Part shown: piece after piece, positions 44,530 to 53,157 of the stretch
Layout of the letters: every line of letters begins with the position of its first letter
Position numbering within the stretch: the first letter of the stretch is position 1
Assembly: GCA_002753395.1 (NCBI GenBank)
Contig: PEAB01000001.1
Span: forward strand, 46,437 to 110,436
DNA length: 64,000 nucleotides
Source of the DNA: Nitrospirae bacterium MYbinv3
GTDB taxonomy: Bacteria > Nitrospirota > Thermodesulfovibrionia > Thermodesulfovibrionales > Magnetobacteriaceae
Direction of reading: 5' to 3'
Position numbers and translations under genes: made by a program
Notes under the pieces: model-generated
Databases searched by the model: none
What the model saw: the letters and a program-made list of their open reading frames with translations, nothing else
Told to the model about the DNA's origin: nothing

Positions 44530-46443
44530 CTATTTAATTTGCCACGTGAGATAATCAACTGTTGCCGGTGACCCACTGCTGGTTGTTGTATAGCCGCTCA
44601 TAAGCCAGACGTATACCATCCCTGTGGTAAGGTTTTGGAAGACAATATCGCTCTTACCATCGCCATCAAAATCACTCACTCCCCTTATGATCCAGCCAAG
44701 ATCGACTGTTGCCGGTGACCCACTGCTTGTTATTGTATAGCCGTTCATAAGCCAGACATAGATTGTGCCGGTAGTTACGTTTTGAAAAACGATATCGCTT
44801 TTACCGTCGCCATCAAGATCGCCCACTCCCTTTATCTGCCACATGAGAGCAACTGTTGCCGGTGACCCCATATCTTTTATCGTTGTCCCGTTCATAAGCC
44901 AGGCATAGATTGTGCCGATAGTTACGTTTTGAAAAACGATATCGCTTTTACCGTCGCCGTCAAGATCGCCCACTCCCTTTATCTGCCATATGGGATCAAC
45001 TGTTGCCGGAGACTCCATATCTTTTATTGTAGTCCCGTTCATAAGCCAGACGTAGATTGTGCCGGTAGTTACGTTTTGAAAAACAATATCACTTTTACCG
45101 TCGCCATCAAGATCACCCGCTCCCTTTATTTGCCACATGAGAGCAACTGTTGCCGGAGACCCTAGAGCCTTGACTGTGCTGCCGCTCATAAGCCAGATAA
45201 CAACCTGACCCGTAGTTATATCCTGTAATACTATGTCGCTCTTGCCATCACCATCAAAGTCACCCACTCCCTTTATCTGCCACGTCAGTGCTGTTGTTGG
45301 AGGGGCACCTCCACCTGTAATTGTAGTTCCACTCATAAACCACATATAGGTCTCACCGGTTTTTAGATTTTGCAAAACGATATCGCTCTTGCCATCACCA
45401 TCAAAGTCATGACTTTTAGGCTTAGTACAGCACTTAAGATGTTTTGTCAGGATAGACATCTGTGGTCTATCCTGTGGATTAGAGAGGTCTTTTGGCTCTA
45501 CTGAGAGCTTATAATCACTATTATTGTTATACCACCAAGGCCCGCCAGCCCAGTATGTTCCACCAATACAGTTTTCATCAAGATAAGTAAGGAACTTGTC
45601 CAGGACTGTCAACCATCTGCTGTCATCATAAGGTACTCCGTATTCGCCAATAAAGCCTTTTGCGTTTCTTCCTTTCAACCAATTTACAAATACCTTGACA
45701 CGATCCACACCGATTTCAGGATATGCACCATCAGCGTCATAACTATTCTTGTACTGACCAGAGTTGTCCTTGTCAAAGTACTGATGCGCTTCATACAAGA
45801 AGTTGTCAGCAGGGTCTGTTACATTGAAAGCATTGTTATGGGTTGTCCAAGTATAAGCAGCGCTCCAGTTTTCCCCCGGTACCAAGATTAAGTGATTCAT
45901 GTCTTGTAAACGGATACCGTCAACACCGGCCTGTGCAGCAGCCGGCCACAGACCTCCTGTGTCATGAGGTTCGTTCATCAACCCATAGGCATAAATAGCA
46001 GACTCGTTCTTGTAATGGGCAGCAAACTTTGCCCAAAAATCCTTGAAAACAGCATTGGGTAATGCACTTGACCCTATTATATCACCGTAATAGCGGGCAA
46101 AATTATGAAGATCTAAAATTACCATCATGCCCCTTTCCCTTGCAGCAGCGATAAAACTATCCATTCTGGCAAGTTCTGCTGAATCAAGCTGTCCACCCTT
46201 TGTCTGCTGCATCCTCTCCCAACGAAATGGCAACCTAATTAGCATTAACCCCTTACTCTTGTAATAATCAAGTTCCGCCGGCGTTGGATAAGTGTAGTCT
46301 GTACCATATGTACCTGGTAAAACACTCTCTCCAAATTCTGCGCTACATAGGTTTACACCAAACATACATGCTATAGAATTAGCATCTAAGCTCAAAAACA
46401 TAAGCACTGCTACAACGACGATTCTTACTAGCTTTATATACAT
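44530..46443 (-). CDS. Secreted GH5 glycoside hydrolase (cellulase-like) with FG-GAP repeats
   Basis: 637 residues. An N-terminal signal peptide (about 1-25) is followed by a GH5 TIM barrel (about 30-340). The acid/base Glu158 is in YGLMNEPHD and the nucleophile Glu267 in FIGEYGVP, the two GH5 catalytic residues. SFIxAARERGMMVILDLHNF also fits. The C-terminal 290 residues are six FG-GAP repeats of 49 residues (DFDGDGKSDIVxQN...WLMxG). Their DNA is nearly identical between units, indicating recent tandem amplification. It probably cleaves a beta-glucan outside the cell. It lies opposite to its neighbours, between the kinase and ntrC-like genes, as if inserted into that cluster. Confidence 0.92.
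   Translation of the reverse strand: MYIKLVRIVVVAVLMFLSLDANSIACMFGVNLCSAEFGESVLPGTYGTDYTYPTPAELDYYKSKGLMLIRLPFRWERMQQTKGGQLDSAELARMDSFIAAARERGMMVILDLHNFARYYGDIIGSSALPNAVFKDFWAKFAAHYKNESAIYAYGLMNEPHDTGGLWPAAAQAGVDGIRLQDMNHLILVPGENWSAAYTWTTHNNAFNVTDPADNFLYEAHQYFDKDNSGQYKNSYDADGAYPEIGVDRVKVFVNWLKGRNAKGFIGEYGVPYDDSRWLTVLDKFLTYLDENCIGGTYWAGGPWWYNNNSDYKLSVEPKDLSNPQDRPQMSILTKHLKCCTKPKSHDFDGDGKSDIVLQNLKTGETYMWFMSGTTITGGGAPPTTALTWQIKGVGDFDGDGKSDIVLQDITTGQVVIWLMSGSTVKALGSPATVALMWQIKGAGDLDGDGKSDIVFQNVTTGTIYVWLMNGTTIKDMESPATVDPIWQIKGVGDLDGDGKSDIVFQNVTIGTIYAWLMNGTTIKDMGSPATVALMWQIKGVGDLDGDGKSDIVFQNVTTGTIYVWLMNGYTITSSGSPATVDLGWIIRGVSDFDGDGKSDIVFQNLTTGMVYVWLMSGYTTTSSGSPATVDYLTWQIK
44559..45420 (-). repeat. 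Tandem 147-bp coding repeats in the GH5 gene
   Basis: Six units of about 147 bp (49 codons) encode the FG-GAP repeats. Marker words such as ACTGTTGCCGG recur every 147 bp (for example at 44706), and several units differ by only a few bases. Such repeats can change number by slippage or recombination. Confidence 0.8.
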
Positions 46444-46776
46444 AATAAACCTCGAAAGATATTAAAGATATTTTAGATACATATAGTACCTACGATAATT
46501 TTATCTTACACATAACACAGAATTTAAACAAGAGAAATGTTCTTTTCAAAAAAGTGGTTTTTTGAAAAGTGTTCTTCACATGATACCATCTGCACATGAT
46601 TTTTTCATCAGAATTATCAAGAATTGTCAGTGTTAAGGTGTTTATGGTATGCTATTTTACTGGTCTTGAGATAAATAGTATTGATAAAACAAATACCAGA
46701 GTTTAACATTGATAATGTTCCTTAGAACTTTTAAGTACATGGACATAAAGATATTTAAAATTAGGATTGAGTATTA
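46444..46776. other. Non-coding stretch upstream of the GH5 gene
   Basis: About 330 AT-rich bases, the GH5 leader region on the minus strand, with an AAAAGTGGTTTTTTGAAAAG repeat near 46550. No ORF or named regulatory element can be supported. Confidence 0.35.
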
Positions 46777-46860
46777 CGGGGTCAAGGGGACTGGTCCACT
46801 TGTGGGTGGGTCTGAGGGAGGGGGTTGCGAACCCCTGCGGCAGCGGCAAAGCCCTCACTT
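46777..46860 (+). mobile_element. Family A mini-element, copy 12 (core)
   Basis: GGGGTCAAGGGGACTGGTCC, TTGTGGGTGGGTCTGAGGGA, a GGGTTGCGAACCC hairpin and GGCAAAGCCCTCAC. No terminal repeats. It lies about 55 bases upstream of the NtrC-type gene. Confidence 0.78.
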
Positions 46861-46915
46861 TTTTGTATATAATTAATTATGGGCAGGTACTTATATGTGT
46901 CAAGTGCTATAGATT

Positions 46916-48292
46916 ATGGCAGACATTATTATAGTGGATGACGACCTTGGCGTTTGCCGTTCCTTGCAGATGCTCTTTAACAAAGACGCTCACTCAGTCA
47001 GCGTTGTACACACGGCCTCTGCGGCATTGCAGCTTTTAGGCGATAACCGCTACGACGTCATATTCACCGACCTGAAACTGCCTGATATGAGCGGCCTTGA
47101 CATCGTAGCCTTTGCAAAGAAGCGCCTCCCCACCTCTGAGATCATCGTTATAACCGGCTATGCCACCATTGAGACCGCAGTGGAGGCCATAAAAAGCGGC
47201 GCCTACGATTACCTGACCAAACCCCTGTCAATTGAAAAGGTCAGGATTACCCTCAAGCGTGTAATGGAAAAGATTGAGCTTACACGCCAGGTAGACGTCC
47301 TGCGCAGACAACTGCACGACTCCATCAACTTTGAAAACATGATAGGGAGCAGCACAAAGATGCAGGAGATATTTAAGACAATCCGGCAGATTGCCGAGGG
47401 CGACAGCACAGTGCTCATCACCGGTGAGTCAGGCACGGGCAAAGAGCTTGTAGCCAGGGCTATACACTACAACTCACAGCGGAGAAGCAGTCCCTTTGTT
47501 GCCGTCAACTGTGCGGCGTTCTCCAGAGAACTTATTGAGTCTGAGTTGTTTGGTCACATAAAGGGGGCTTTCACAGGGGCCATAAAGGAAAAGACAGGCT
47601 TTATCGAGATGGCCTCTGGCGGCACGCTGCTGCTTGACGAGATAGGGGAGACCACAACAGAGTTCCAGGTCAAACTCCTGCGAGTCTTACAGGAAGGAGA
47701 GTATTACAAGGTAGGCCAGACATCCCCCTCTAAGATGAAGTCCAGGATAATAGCCGCATCAAACCGCAACCTGGAAAAGGCCATCTCCGAAGGCACCTTT
47801 AGAAAAGACCTCTTTTATCGCCTAAACGTCATCAGTATCCACATCCCGCCCTTAAGGGACAGAAGACAGGACGTCCCTCTGTTAGCACACCACTTTATTA
47901 AGAAATACGCCTCCAGATTAACCTCCAAAGAGGTAACTGCAATAACTCATGAGACCATAGAGGTACTTATGCAGTACGACTACCCAGGCAACATACGAGA
48001 GCTGGAAAACGCTATCGAATATGCCGTGACCTTCGCAGCCAGCAGTCAGATCACCCCTAACGACCTGCCTCAATCCTTTGCCAGCTTGAGTTTAAAGAGC
48101 GCCGGTGCTCAACTCCCTCTTATACCCCTAAAGGCCGCCCTCTACGAATACGAAAGGGCGCTGCTTATAGCCGCCCTCACCCACTGCGACGGCAACATTT
48201 CAATGGCCGCCAGACACCTGGCCATCCACAGGCAGCGCCTCCAGCAAAAAATAAAAGAATTCTCTATCGATACAGAAAACATAAAGAAATAG
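46916..48292 (+). CDS. NtrC-family sigma-54-dependent response regulator
   Basis: 458 residues. Receiver domain (1-120; acidic DDD near residue 8, phospho-acceptor Asp in VIFTDLKLPDMSG, Lys in YLTKP). AAA+ domain (about 140-370) with Walker A GESGTGKE, the sigma-54-contacting GAFTGA and Walker B LLLDEIGE. A C-terminal Fis-type helix-turn-helix (GNISMAARHLAIHRQRLQQK) binds DNA. It activates sigma-54 promoters on phosphorylation. The best candidate partner is the kinase at 43576. The ATG has no clear ribosome site. A family A element ends 56 bases before the start. Confidence 0.95.
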   Translation: MADIIIVDDDLGVCRSLQMLFNKDAHSVSVVHTASAALQLLGDNRYDVIFTDLKLPDMSGLDIVAFAKKRLPTSEIIVITGYATIETAVEAIKSGAYDYLTKPLSIEKVRITLKRVMEKIELTRQVDVLRRQLHDSINFENMIGSSTKMQEIFKTIRQIAEGDSTVLITGESGTGKELVARAIHYNSQRRSSPFVAVNCAAFSRELIESELFGHIKGAFTGAIKEKTGFIEMASGGTLLLDEIGETTTEFQVKLLRVLQEGEYYKVGQTSPSKMKSRIIAASNRNLEKAISEGTFRKDLFYRLNVISIHIPPLRDRRQDVPLLAHHFIKKYASRLTSKEVTAITHETIEVLMQYDYPGNIRELENAIEYAVTFAASSQITPNDLPQSFASLSLKSAGAQLPLIPLKAALYEYERALLIAALTHCDGNISMAARHLAIHRQRLQQKIKEFSIDTENIKK

Positions 48293-48310
48293 GAAGGGAG
48301 ACGGCGTGAA

Positions 48311-48434
48311 GGGCGCATAAGAAAGTCGTGTTTTTTTTCAAAGAAGGGGAGGCCCTGCCTCCCCTCAGACCCCTCCGCAAGGGGACCAGTCCCCTTGACC
48401 CCCATTAAACTCCCCATGAATTTTATATGCACCC
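48311..48434 (-). mobile_element. Family A mini-element, copy 13, with target duplication
   Basis: Left end GGGCGCATAAGAAAGTCGTG, right end CATGAATTTTATATGCACCC. Both flanks carry GGCGTGAA, an 8-base perfect direct repeat that extends to nine with one mismatch. Core AGGGGAGGCCCTGCCTCCCC and AAGGGGACCAGTCCCCTT. It sits between the convergent ends of the ntrC-like gene and the methyltransferase pseudogene. Confidence 0.9.
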
Positions 48435-48444
48435 GGCGTGAAAA

Positions 48445-49875
48445 CTAAAAAACTAAACTTGCATTAGCAGGTTTTACGCGTTCGGCTCGTTTGTAAGGTG
48501 AAACCATGTATTGTGCAGGCTGTGGATACCCTCCTCTGAGCATAATATCTTCAATGGTAAGTATTTGTATCCGGGGATAGCTCTTCTGATTTATCTCTGA
48601 CTTGAAGACACCCTTTCCTGCTACCTCTTTTATCATCCCTCTCGTTGGTTCTTTTAATGTAATAAATATGCCCATAACTGCCTGTTCCCTATCTATGACG
48701 TGTCCTAGCTCCCTTATGTCTTTTACGCCTGTTTGTCCGCTCTTTACCTGGACAATTATCTTCTTGTAATCACTCTTACCGTTCTCAATATAGCGAAAGC
48801 CGTCAATGCCGGTGTCCTTCCCTTTTTTCTTATCTGCGTATGGTATAAAATCTATAAGAGACAATGCCCACCATTGGAACTGATATCTGTTTTGATCAGC
48901 CAGGGCCTTAGCCCCAGATAAGTCTACCGGTTCTCCTACAACATCGTAATCTTTTTTGGGTTCTAAGTCAAACATATCTTTAAGGCGCATCTTAATCAGG
49001 TTTGTCGCAAGGTGTGTTATATCAATTCCTATCCAGCGACGATTAAGCCGTTGTGCTACCGTAACAGTTGTCCCGCAGCCACAGAAAGGGTCAAGGACAA
49101 CATCGCCCTCGTTGGAGGAGGCCCTGATAATGCGTTCTAATAAGCCCTCCGGTTTCTGCGTAGGATAGCCAAGACGTTGTTTATCTGCTGAACCTATGGA
49201 TGGGATGATAAATACATCTTTTAAATAAGTCAAGCTGTATTGGCCGTGTTCATCTTCCTGAAAATCGCTTTTCGTAAATCCATATTTGTGCATCATATAA
49301 GATTTTTCTTTTTGTGGATTAAATACATAATCAGCGTTGGAGTCTCTTGAATAAAACAATATAACGTCATGCTTTCTGGCGTACCATCTCTTACTAACAC
49401 CGCCTGTTTTCTAATGCCATACGATCTCATTCCTAAAGTTGCTTTTTCCAAAGATAGTATCCATGAGTATCTTAAGATAGTGGCTTGCCGTAGGGTCGCA
49501 ATGCAGATAGATCGAACCTGTGTCTTTTAATACCCGTCTTAACTCAATCAGCCTTACGCACATCATGGTAAGGTAAGCCATCATATCATTCATGCCTACA
49601 AACTGTCTAAACGATAACATCATATTGGCTACATTGGATAAATTGGTCCCGACGATTTCTTGAAAGGCGCTCTCAGTCTCTTGCGTCCAGTGCCAGGCAT
49701 CTTCAAAGGCCGTAATCTGCGCCTCAGACGAACTCCCAGCAGGTTCTTTAAACAGGAGATTGTAATCGGCCTTAGAGTTAAACGGTGGGTCAAGGTAGAT
49801 CAGGTCTACCGATTCGTCAGCGATATGTTCTCTAAGGATTGTAAGATTATCTCAGTAGTACAGGGCGTTTCCCAT
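48445..49875 (-). pseudogene. DNA methyltransferase with nuclease-like C-terminal domain, broken by two in-frame stops
   Basis: One continuous frame from an ATG at 49875 encodes about 476 residues but holds a TGA at 49852-49854 (where YY-x-DNLTILREHI expects Gly) and a TAG at 49411-49413 (where EIVWH-x-KTGGVSKRWY expects Tyr). Catalytic motif IV is DLIYLDPPFNS, the target-binding loop continues beyond it, and motif I is VLDPFCGCGTTVTVA after the first half, the beta-class order. The C-terminal 130 residues (KDTGIDGFRYIE...IIVQVKSGQT) resemble an Mrr/PD-(D/E)XK nuclease domain. Both stops fall at otherwise conserved positions, so the gene is a recent pseudogene, or the stops arose by sequencing error or are read through. 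The ribosomal start is also next to repeat C. Confidence 0.85.
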
Positions 49876-49942
49876 TACATCAAATATATCAGATCGTCTT
49901 CACAAAAAGAAATATGTGTGTTGTCAAGGCATAGCATTTGAA

Positions 49943-50058
49943 GAAACTGTCTGAACCACGATTTAACGGATTAAGGGATTGTCAGGATTAGGTAATAGTA
50001 TGGTATGAATCTATGTCCTGTAAATCCTTCCATCCGTTTAATCCTTGTTCAGACAATC
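49943..50058 (-). repeat. Dispersed repeat family C, copy 2
   Basis: Inverted copy of 4285-4384. It reads TGTCTGAACCACGATTTAAC through GGATTGTCAGGATTA and CCTGTAAATCCTTCCATCCG to TTGTTCAGACAAT. The outer arms are complementary, so the unit is a large palindrome. Confidence 0.8.
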
Positions 50059-50160
50059 CCCCAATCCCCGTAAGAAAGGGTTTTAAAAAACAAGCAGGAA
50101 AGTGGTATAGTATATGAGTTTATCAACGATTCGGTAAATGTAGTAATTAAGAGGTGGTAT

Positions 50161-50922
50161 ATGTCGCAGATAATAGCTTTTTCAGGTAAGGGTGGTACGG
50201 GCAAGACAACACTGGCTGGCCTTACCGTGAGGTACTTGATAGAAAAGACGGGCAAGGCGATCCTTGCCGTTGATGCAGACAGCAATTCTTGTCTGAACGA
50301 GGCACTTGGGGTCTCAGTACATGCCACAATAGGGGGGATACGCGAAAGCGCCCTTGCCACAATACGTGCAGGGCAGCGGCCAGGTGGTATGAGCACGGAT
50401 GAGCTCTTTGATTACCAGGTGCAGACATCCATCGTTGAGGCCAAGGGCTTTGACCTGCTGGTTATGGGCAGACCGGAGGGGCCTGGCTGCTACTGTGCCG
50501 CCAATAACATCATCCGCAAGTACACAGACAAGATGGCCGACGATTACTCATATGTCGTCATCGACAACGAGGCGGGGATGGAACACCTAAGCAGACGCAC
50601 CACGCATAAGGTCGGCGTCATGTTTATAGTAAGCGACCCCACCATCAAAGGGATTAAAACAGCAAGACGCATAAACGAGCTTATAGAAGAACTCGGTCTT
50701 GATATCGTCAACAGACGCCTGATCATCAACAGGGTGAAGGCAGACGAGGGCAGCGCCTTAAAGGAGGCTGACGAGGCAGATGACTTAACGGTTGCCGGTC
50801 TGATACCAGAGGACGGAGTCATCTCTTCGCTTGACCTGCGTGGAAGGCCTGTCTTTGACATACCGGCTGAGTCGGCATCGCTGCAGGCGGTATACAGCGT
50901 CTTAGATACTGTCTTATATTAG
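50161..50922 (+). CDS. CooC-like ATPase (CODH maturation family)
   Basis: 253 residues of the SIMIBI class. The deviant Walker A is SGKGGTGKTT, with the second Lys typical of CooC/MinD. Asp in LAVDADSNS binds Mg. A CxC pair in GPGCYCAANN is the metal-binding motif of CooC-type nickel inserters for carbon monoxide dehydrogenase or acetyl-CoA synthase. VVIDNEAGMEHLSRRTT is also characteristic. It would load nickel into a CODH active site, but no CODH/ACS gene is in the window. GAGGTGG precedes the ATG. It stands alone between repeat C and a family A element. Confidence 0.88.
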   Translation: MSQIIAFSGKGGTGKTTLAGLTVRYLIEKTGKAILAVDADSNSCLNEALGVSVHATIGGIRESALATIRAGQRPGGMSTDELFDYQVQTSIVEAKGFDLLVMGRPEGPGCYCAANNIIRKYTDKMADDYSYVVIDNEAGMEHLSRRTTHKVGVMFIVSDPTIKGIKTARRINELIEELGLDIVNRRLIINRVKADEGSALKEADEADDLTVAGLIPEDGVISSLDLRGRPVFDIPAESASLQAVYSVLDTVLY

Positions 50923-50929
50923 AAATAGA

Positions 50930-51120
50930 AGGGGAGGCTCTGCCCACTGTCGCAGGGGTTCGCAACCCCTCCCCTCAGACCTAATGCTGTTGACTTAAGC
51001 ATTATTGATGTATAGCAAGTAACATCTTTAGAGCCACGCCTGACATTAATGGGGTCAAGGGGACCAGTCCCCTTGACCCCATTAATTTTTATTGTCCCCC
51101 ATGAAATTCTTATGCACCCT
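50930..51120 (-). mobile_element. Composite family A element, copy 14, with repeat E nested
   Basis: Begins GAAGGGGAGGCTCTGCCC, then a GGGGTTCGCAACCCC hairpin, then a full repeat E copy (50981-51047), then GGGGTCAAGGGGACCAGTCC and CCTTGACCCCATTAATT and the right end CATGAAATTCTTATGCACCC. The palindrome around AAGGGGACCAGTCCCCTT extends over about 30 bases. The left terminal repeat is absent. Confidence 0.85.
50981..51047 (-). repeat. Dispersed repeat family E, copy 2
   Basis: Reverse complement of 14353-14425, nearly identical: CTAATGCTGTTGACTTAAGC, ATTATTGATGTATAGCAAGT, AACATCTTTAGAGCCACGCC. Confidence 0.75.
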
Positions 51121-51190
51121 ATACCATGTGATATTTGCATAATGTGTGTGTTAAATGTTAAAATCGCCTAGTTTATTGGGAGGGCTTTTT

Positions 51191-52357
51191 ATGGATTATT
51201 TTTTTAATGAAGAGCAGCAGATGGTTAAGGACCTTGTGCGTCAGATAGCGCAGGACAAGGTTATACCTGTCAGGGCGGAGCTGGATGAGAGGGAGGAGTT
51301 TCCTCATGAAATCATCAAGGTTTTAGCGCAGTCTGACCTGTTTGGCTTGTTTATACCTGAGGAGTATGGGGGGCTGGGCAAGGGGGCTGTTGAGTTGTGT
51401 ATAGCAGTTGAGGAGTTAAGCAGGGCCTGCCTGGGAGTCTCCACAAGCTATGCTGCCAATGCCCTTGGCACTTACCCTCTGCTATTATTTGGCTCGAAGG
51501 AGCAAAAAGAAAGATATTTACCCGATATAGCCTCTGGAAGGCGACTTGTGGCCTTTGGTCTTACTGAGGCCAACGCAGGCTCAGATGCAGCAGGCATACA
51601 GACAACCGCTGTCAAGGACGGAGATGATTATAGATTAAACGGCACAAAACAATGGATCACCAATGGCTCAGAGGCAGAGATCTATACGATCGTCGCCATT
51701 ACTGACAAGTCAAAGGGGGCAAGAGGCGCATCTGCATTTATATTAGAGAAGGACACAGAGGGATTTACCTTTGGCAAGAAAGAGAAAAAGATGGGCATAC
51801 GTGCCTCTGTCACCTGCGAGCTGGTGTTTAACAACTGCCGCGTGCCAAAGGACAACCTCCTCAGCCGCGAGGGCATGGGATTTATCGTTGCGATGAAGAC
51901 ACTGGATCAGTCTCGTATAGGGGTTGGCTCTCAGGGAGTGGGCGTGGCTCAGGGGGCTTTTGAGGAGGCCCTCAACTTTGCTCGACACAGGGTACAGTTT
52001 GAAAGACCTATCATCGGCTTTCAAGCCATACAACACATGCTTGCCGATATGGCAATTCAAATAGAGGCTGCCAGGGCGCTTGTCTACTCCGTTGCTCGAT
52101 ACATGGACAGCGGCGCAAAAGAGATCACAAAGGACTCGGCCATCGCAAAGACCTTTGCCACAGACGTGGCAATGAAGGTCACCACCGATGCCGTTCAGAT
52201 AATGGGCGGGTCGGGTTACATGAGAGAGTATCCGGTTGAAAAGATGATGCGAGATGCCAAGATCCTCCAAATATATGAGGGCACAAACCAAATCCAGAGA
52301 AACGTCATCTGTCAGAGCCTCATAAAGGAGGCAGCCAGGCAGGGTACAAAGAAATGA
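51191..52357 (+). CDS. Acyl-CoA dehydrogenase
   Basis: 388 residues from the ATG at 51191, preceded by GGGAGG; an upstream ATG at 51155 gives an untypical tail. N-terminal helical domain (MDYFFNEEQQMVKDLVRQIA), FAD-binding middle (FGLTEANAGSDAAG, KQWITNGSEA) and C-terminal helical domain with the catalytic-base region IYEGTNQIQRN (Glu). It resembles short-chain (butyryl-type) dehydrogenases that pass electrons to EtfAB. The stop overlaps etfB by four bases (ATGA). It is the first gene of the acd-etfB-etfA-fabD operon. Chain-length specificity cannot be told from sequence alone. Confidence 0.95.
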   Translation: MDYFFNEEQQMVKDLVRQIAQDKVIPVRAELDEREEFPHEIIKVLAQSDLFGLFIPEEYGGLGKGAVELCIAVEELSRACLGVSTSYAANALGTYPLLLFGSKEQKERYLPDIASGRRLVAFGLTEANAGSDAAGIQTTAVKDGDDYRLNGTKQWITNGSEAEIYTIVAITDKSKGARGASAFILEKDTEGFTFGKKEKKMGIRASVTCELVFNNCRVPKDNLLSREGMGFIVAMKTLDQSRIGVGSQGVGVAQGAFEEALNFARHRVQFERPIIGFQAIQHMLADMAIQIEAARALVYSVARYMDSGAKEITKDSAIAKTFATDVAMKVTTDAVQIMGGSGYMREYPVEKMMRDAKILQIYEGTNQIQRNVICQSLIKEAARQGTKK

Positions 52358-53136
52358 AAATCGTTGTGTGTATAAAGCAGGTGCCAGATACTACAGAGGT
52401 CAAGATAAACCCCCAGACCAATACACTCATAAGAGACGGCGTGCCAAGCATCATAAACCCCTACGACCTGCACGCCATTGAGGCAGCGCTGGACATCAAG
52501 GAGATGATGGACGCATCGGTAACGGTGCTGACGATGGGACCGCCGCAGGCTGAGAATGCGCTCAGGGATGCAGCGGCAATGGGGGCTGATGATGTAGCGT
52601 TGTTGACTGATAAGGTCTTTGCTGGTTCCGACTCGTGGGCAACGGCTTATGCCCTGAGCTGTGCGATCAAAAAGGTCGGTTACGACCTCATAATATGTGG
52701 TAAGCAGGCCATAGATGGCGATACAGGGCAGGTGGGGCCTGCCGTAGCCGAGTTTTTAAACATACCGCACGTCTCCTACGTCAGCAAGTTTAGCTCCTTA
52801 AACGGCGATGCCATCACGGTACGGCGGCTGATGGATGATGGCTATGACATCGTTGAGGTCTCGCTGCCTGCATTAATCACCGTCGTCAGGGAGTTGAATC
52901 AGCCTCGACTGCCCTCTCTAAAGGGTAAGATAAGGGCAAAGAAGATTGAGATCAAAAGACTCAATCACACCGACATCAATGTACCCCCAAAGAACGTAGG
53001 CGTTGAAGGCTCACCTACCCAGGTCAAAAACATATTTGCACCAGCGGTTAAGAAAGATAGAAGGATGCTTGAAGGTACGGCGGATCATCAGGTAGAAGAA
53101 CTTATAGAGGCGTTGAGATGTATAAGATGTATATAG
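52354..53136 (+). CDS. etfB: Electron transfer flavoprotein beta subunit
   Basis: 260 residues. The N-terminus MKIVVCIKQVPDT and the signature VRELNQPRLPSLKGKIRAKK are family marks. It binds AMP or, in bifurcating types, a second FAD, and forms a heterodimer with EtfA. DDGYDIVEVSLPALITVV is also present. It overlaps the dehydrogenase stop, and etfA follows within 25 bases. Whether the pair confurcates or bifurcates electrons is not decided by the sequence that I can read. Confidence 0.96.
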   Translation: MKIVVCIKQVPDTTEVKINPQTNTLIRDGVPSIINPYDLHAIEAALDIKEMMDASVTVLTMGPPQAENALRDAAAMGADDVALLTDKVFAGSDSWATAYALSCAIKKVGYDLIICGKQAIDGDTGQVGPAVAEFLNIPHVSYVSKFSSLNGDAITVRRLMDDGYDIVEVSLPALITVVRELNQPRLPSLKGKIRAKKIEIKRLNHTDINVPPKNVGVEGSPTQVKNIFAPAVKKDRRMLEGTADHQVEELIEALRCIRCI

Positions 53137-53157
53137 GTGACAGGGAGGAGTGCAGGT

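Noticed and set aside
44559..45420. Regular 147-bp repeats that might be mistaken for CRISPR
   Set aside because: They are in-frame coding units for FG-GAP motifs with no unique spacers.
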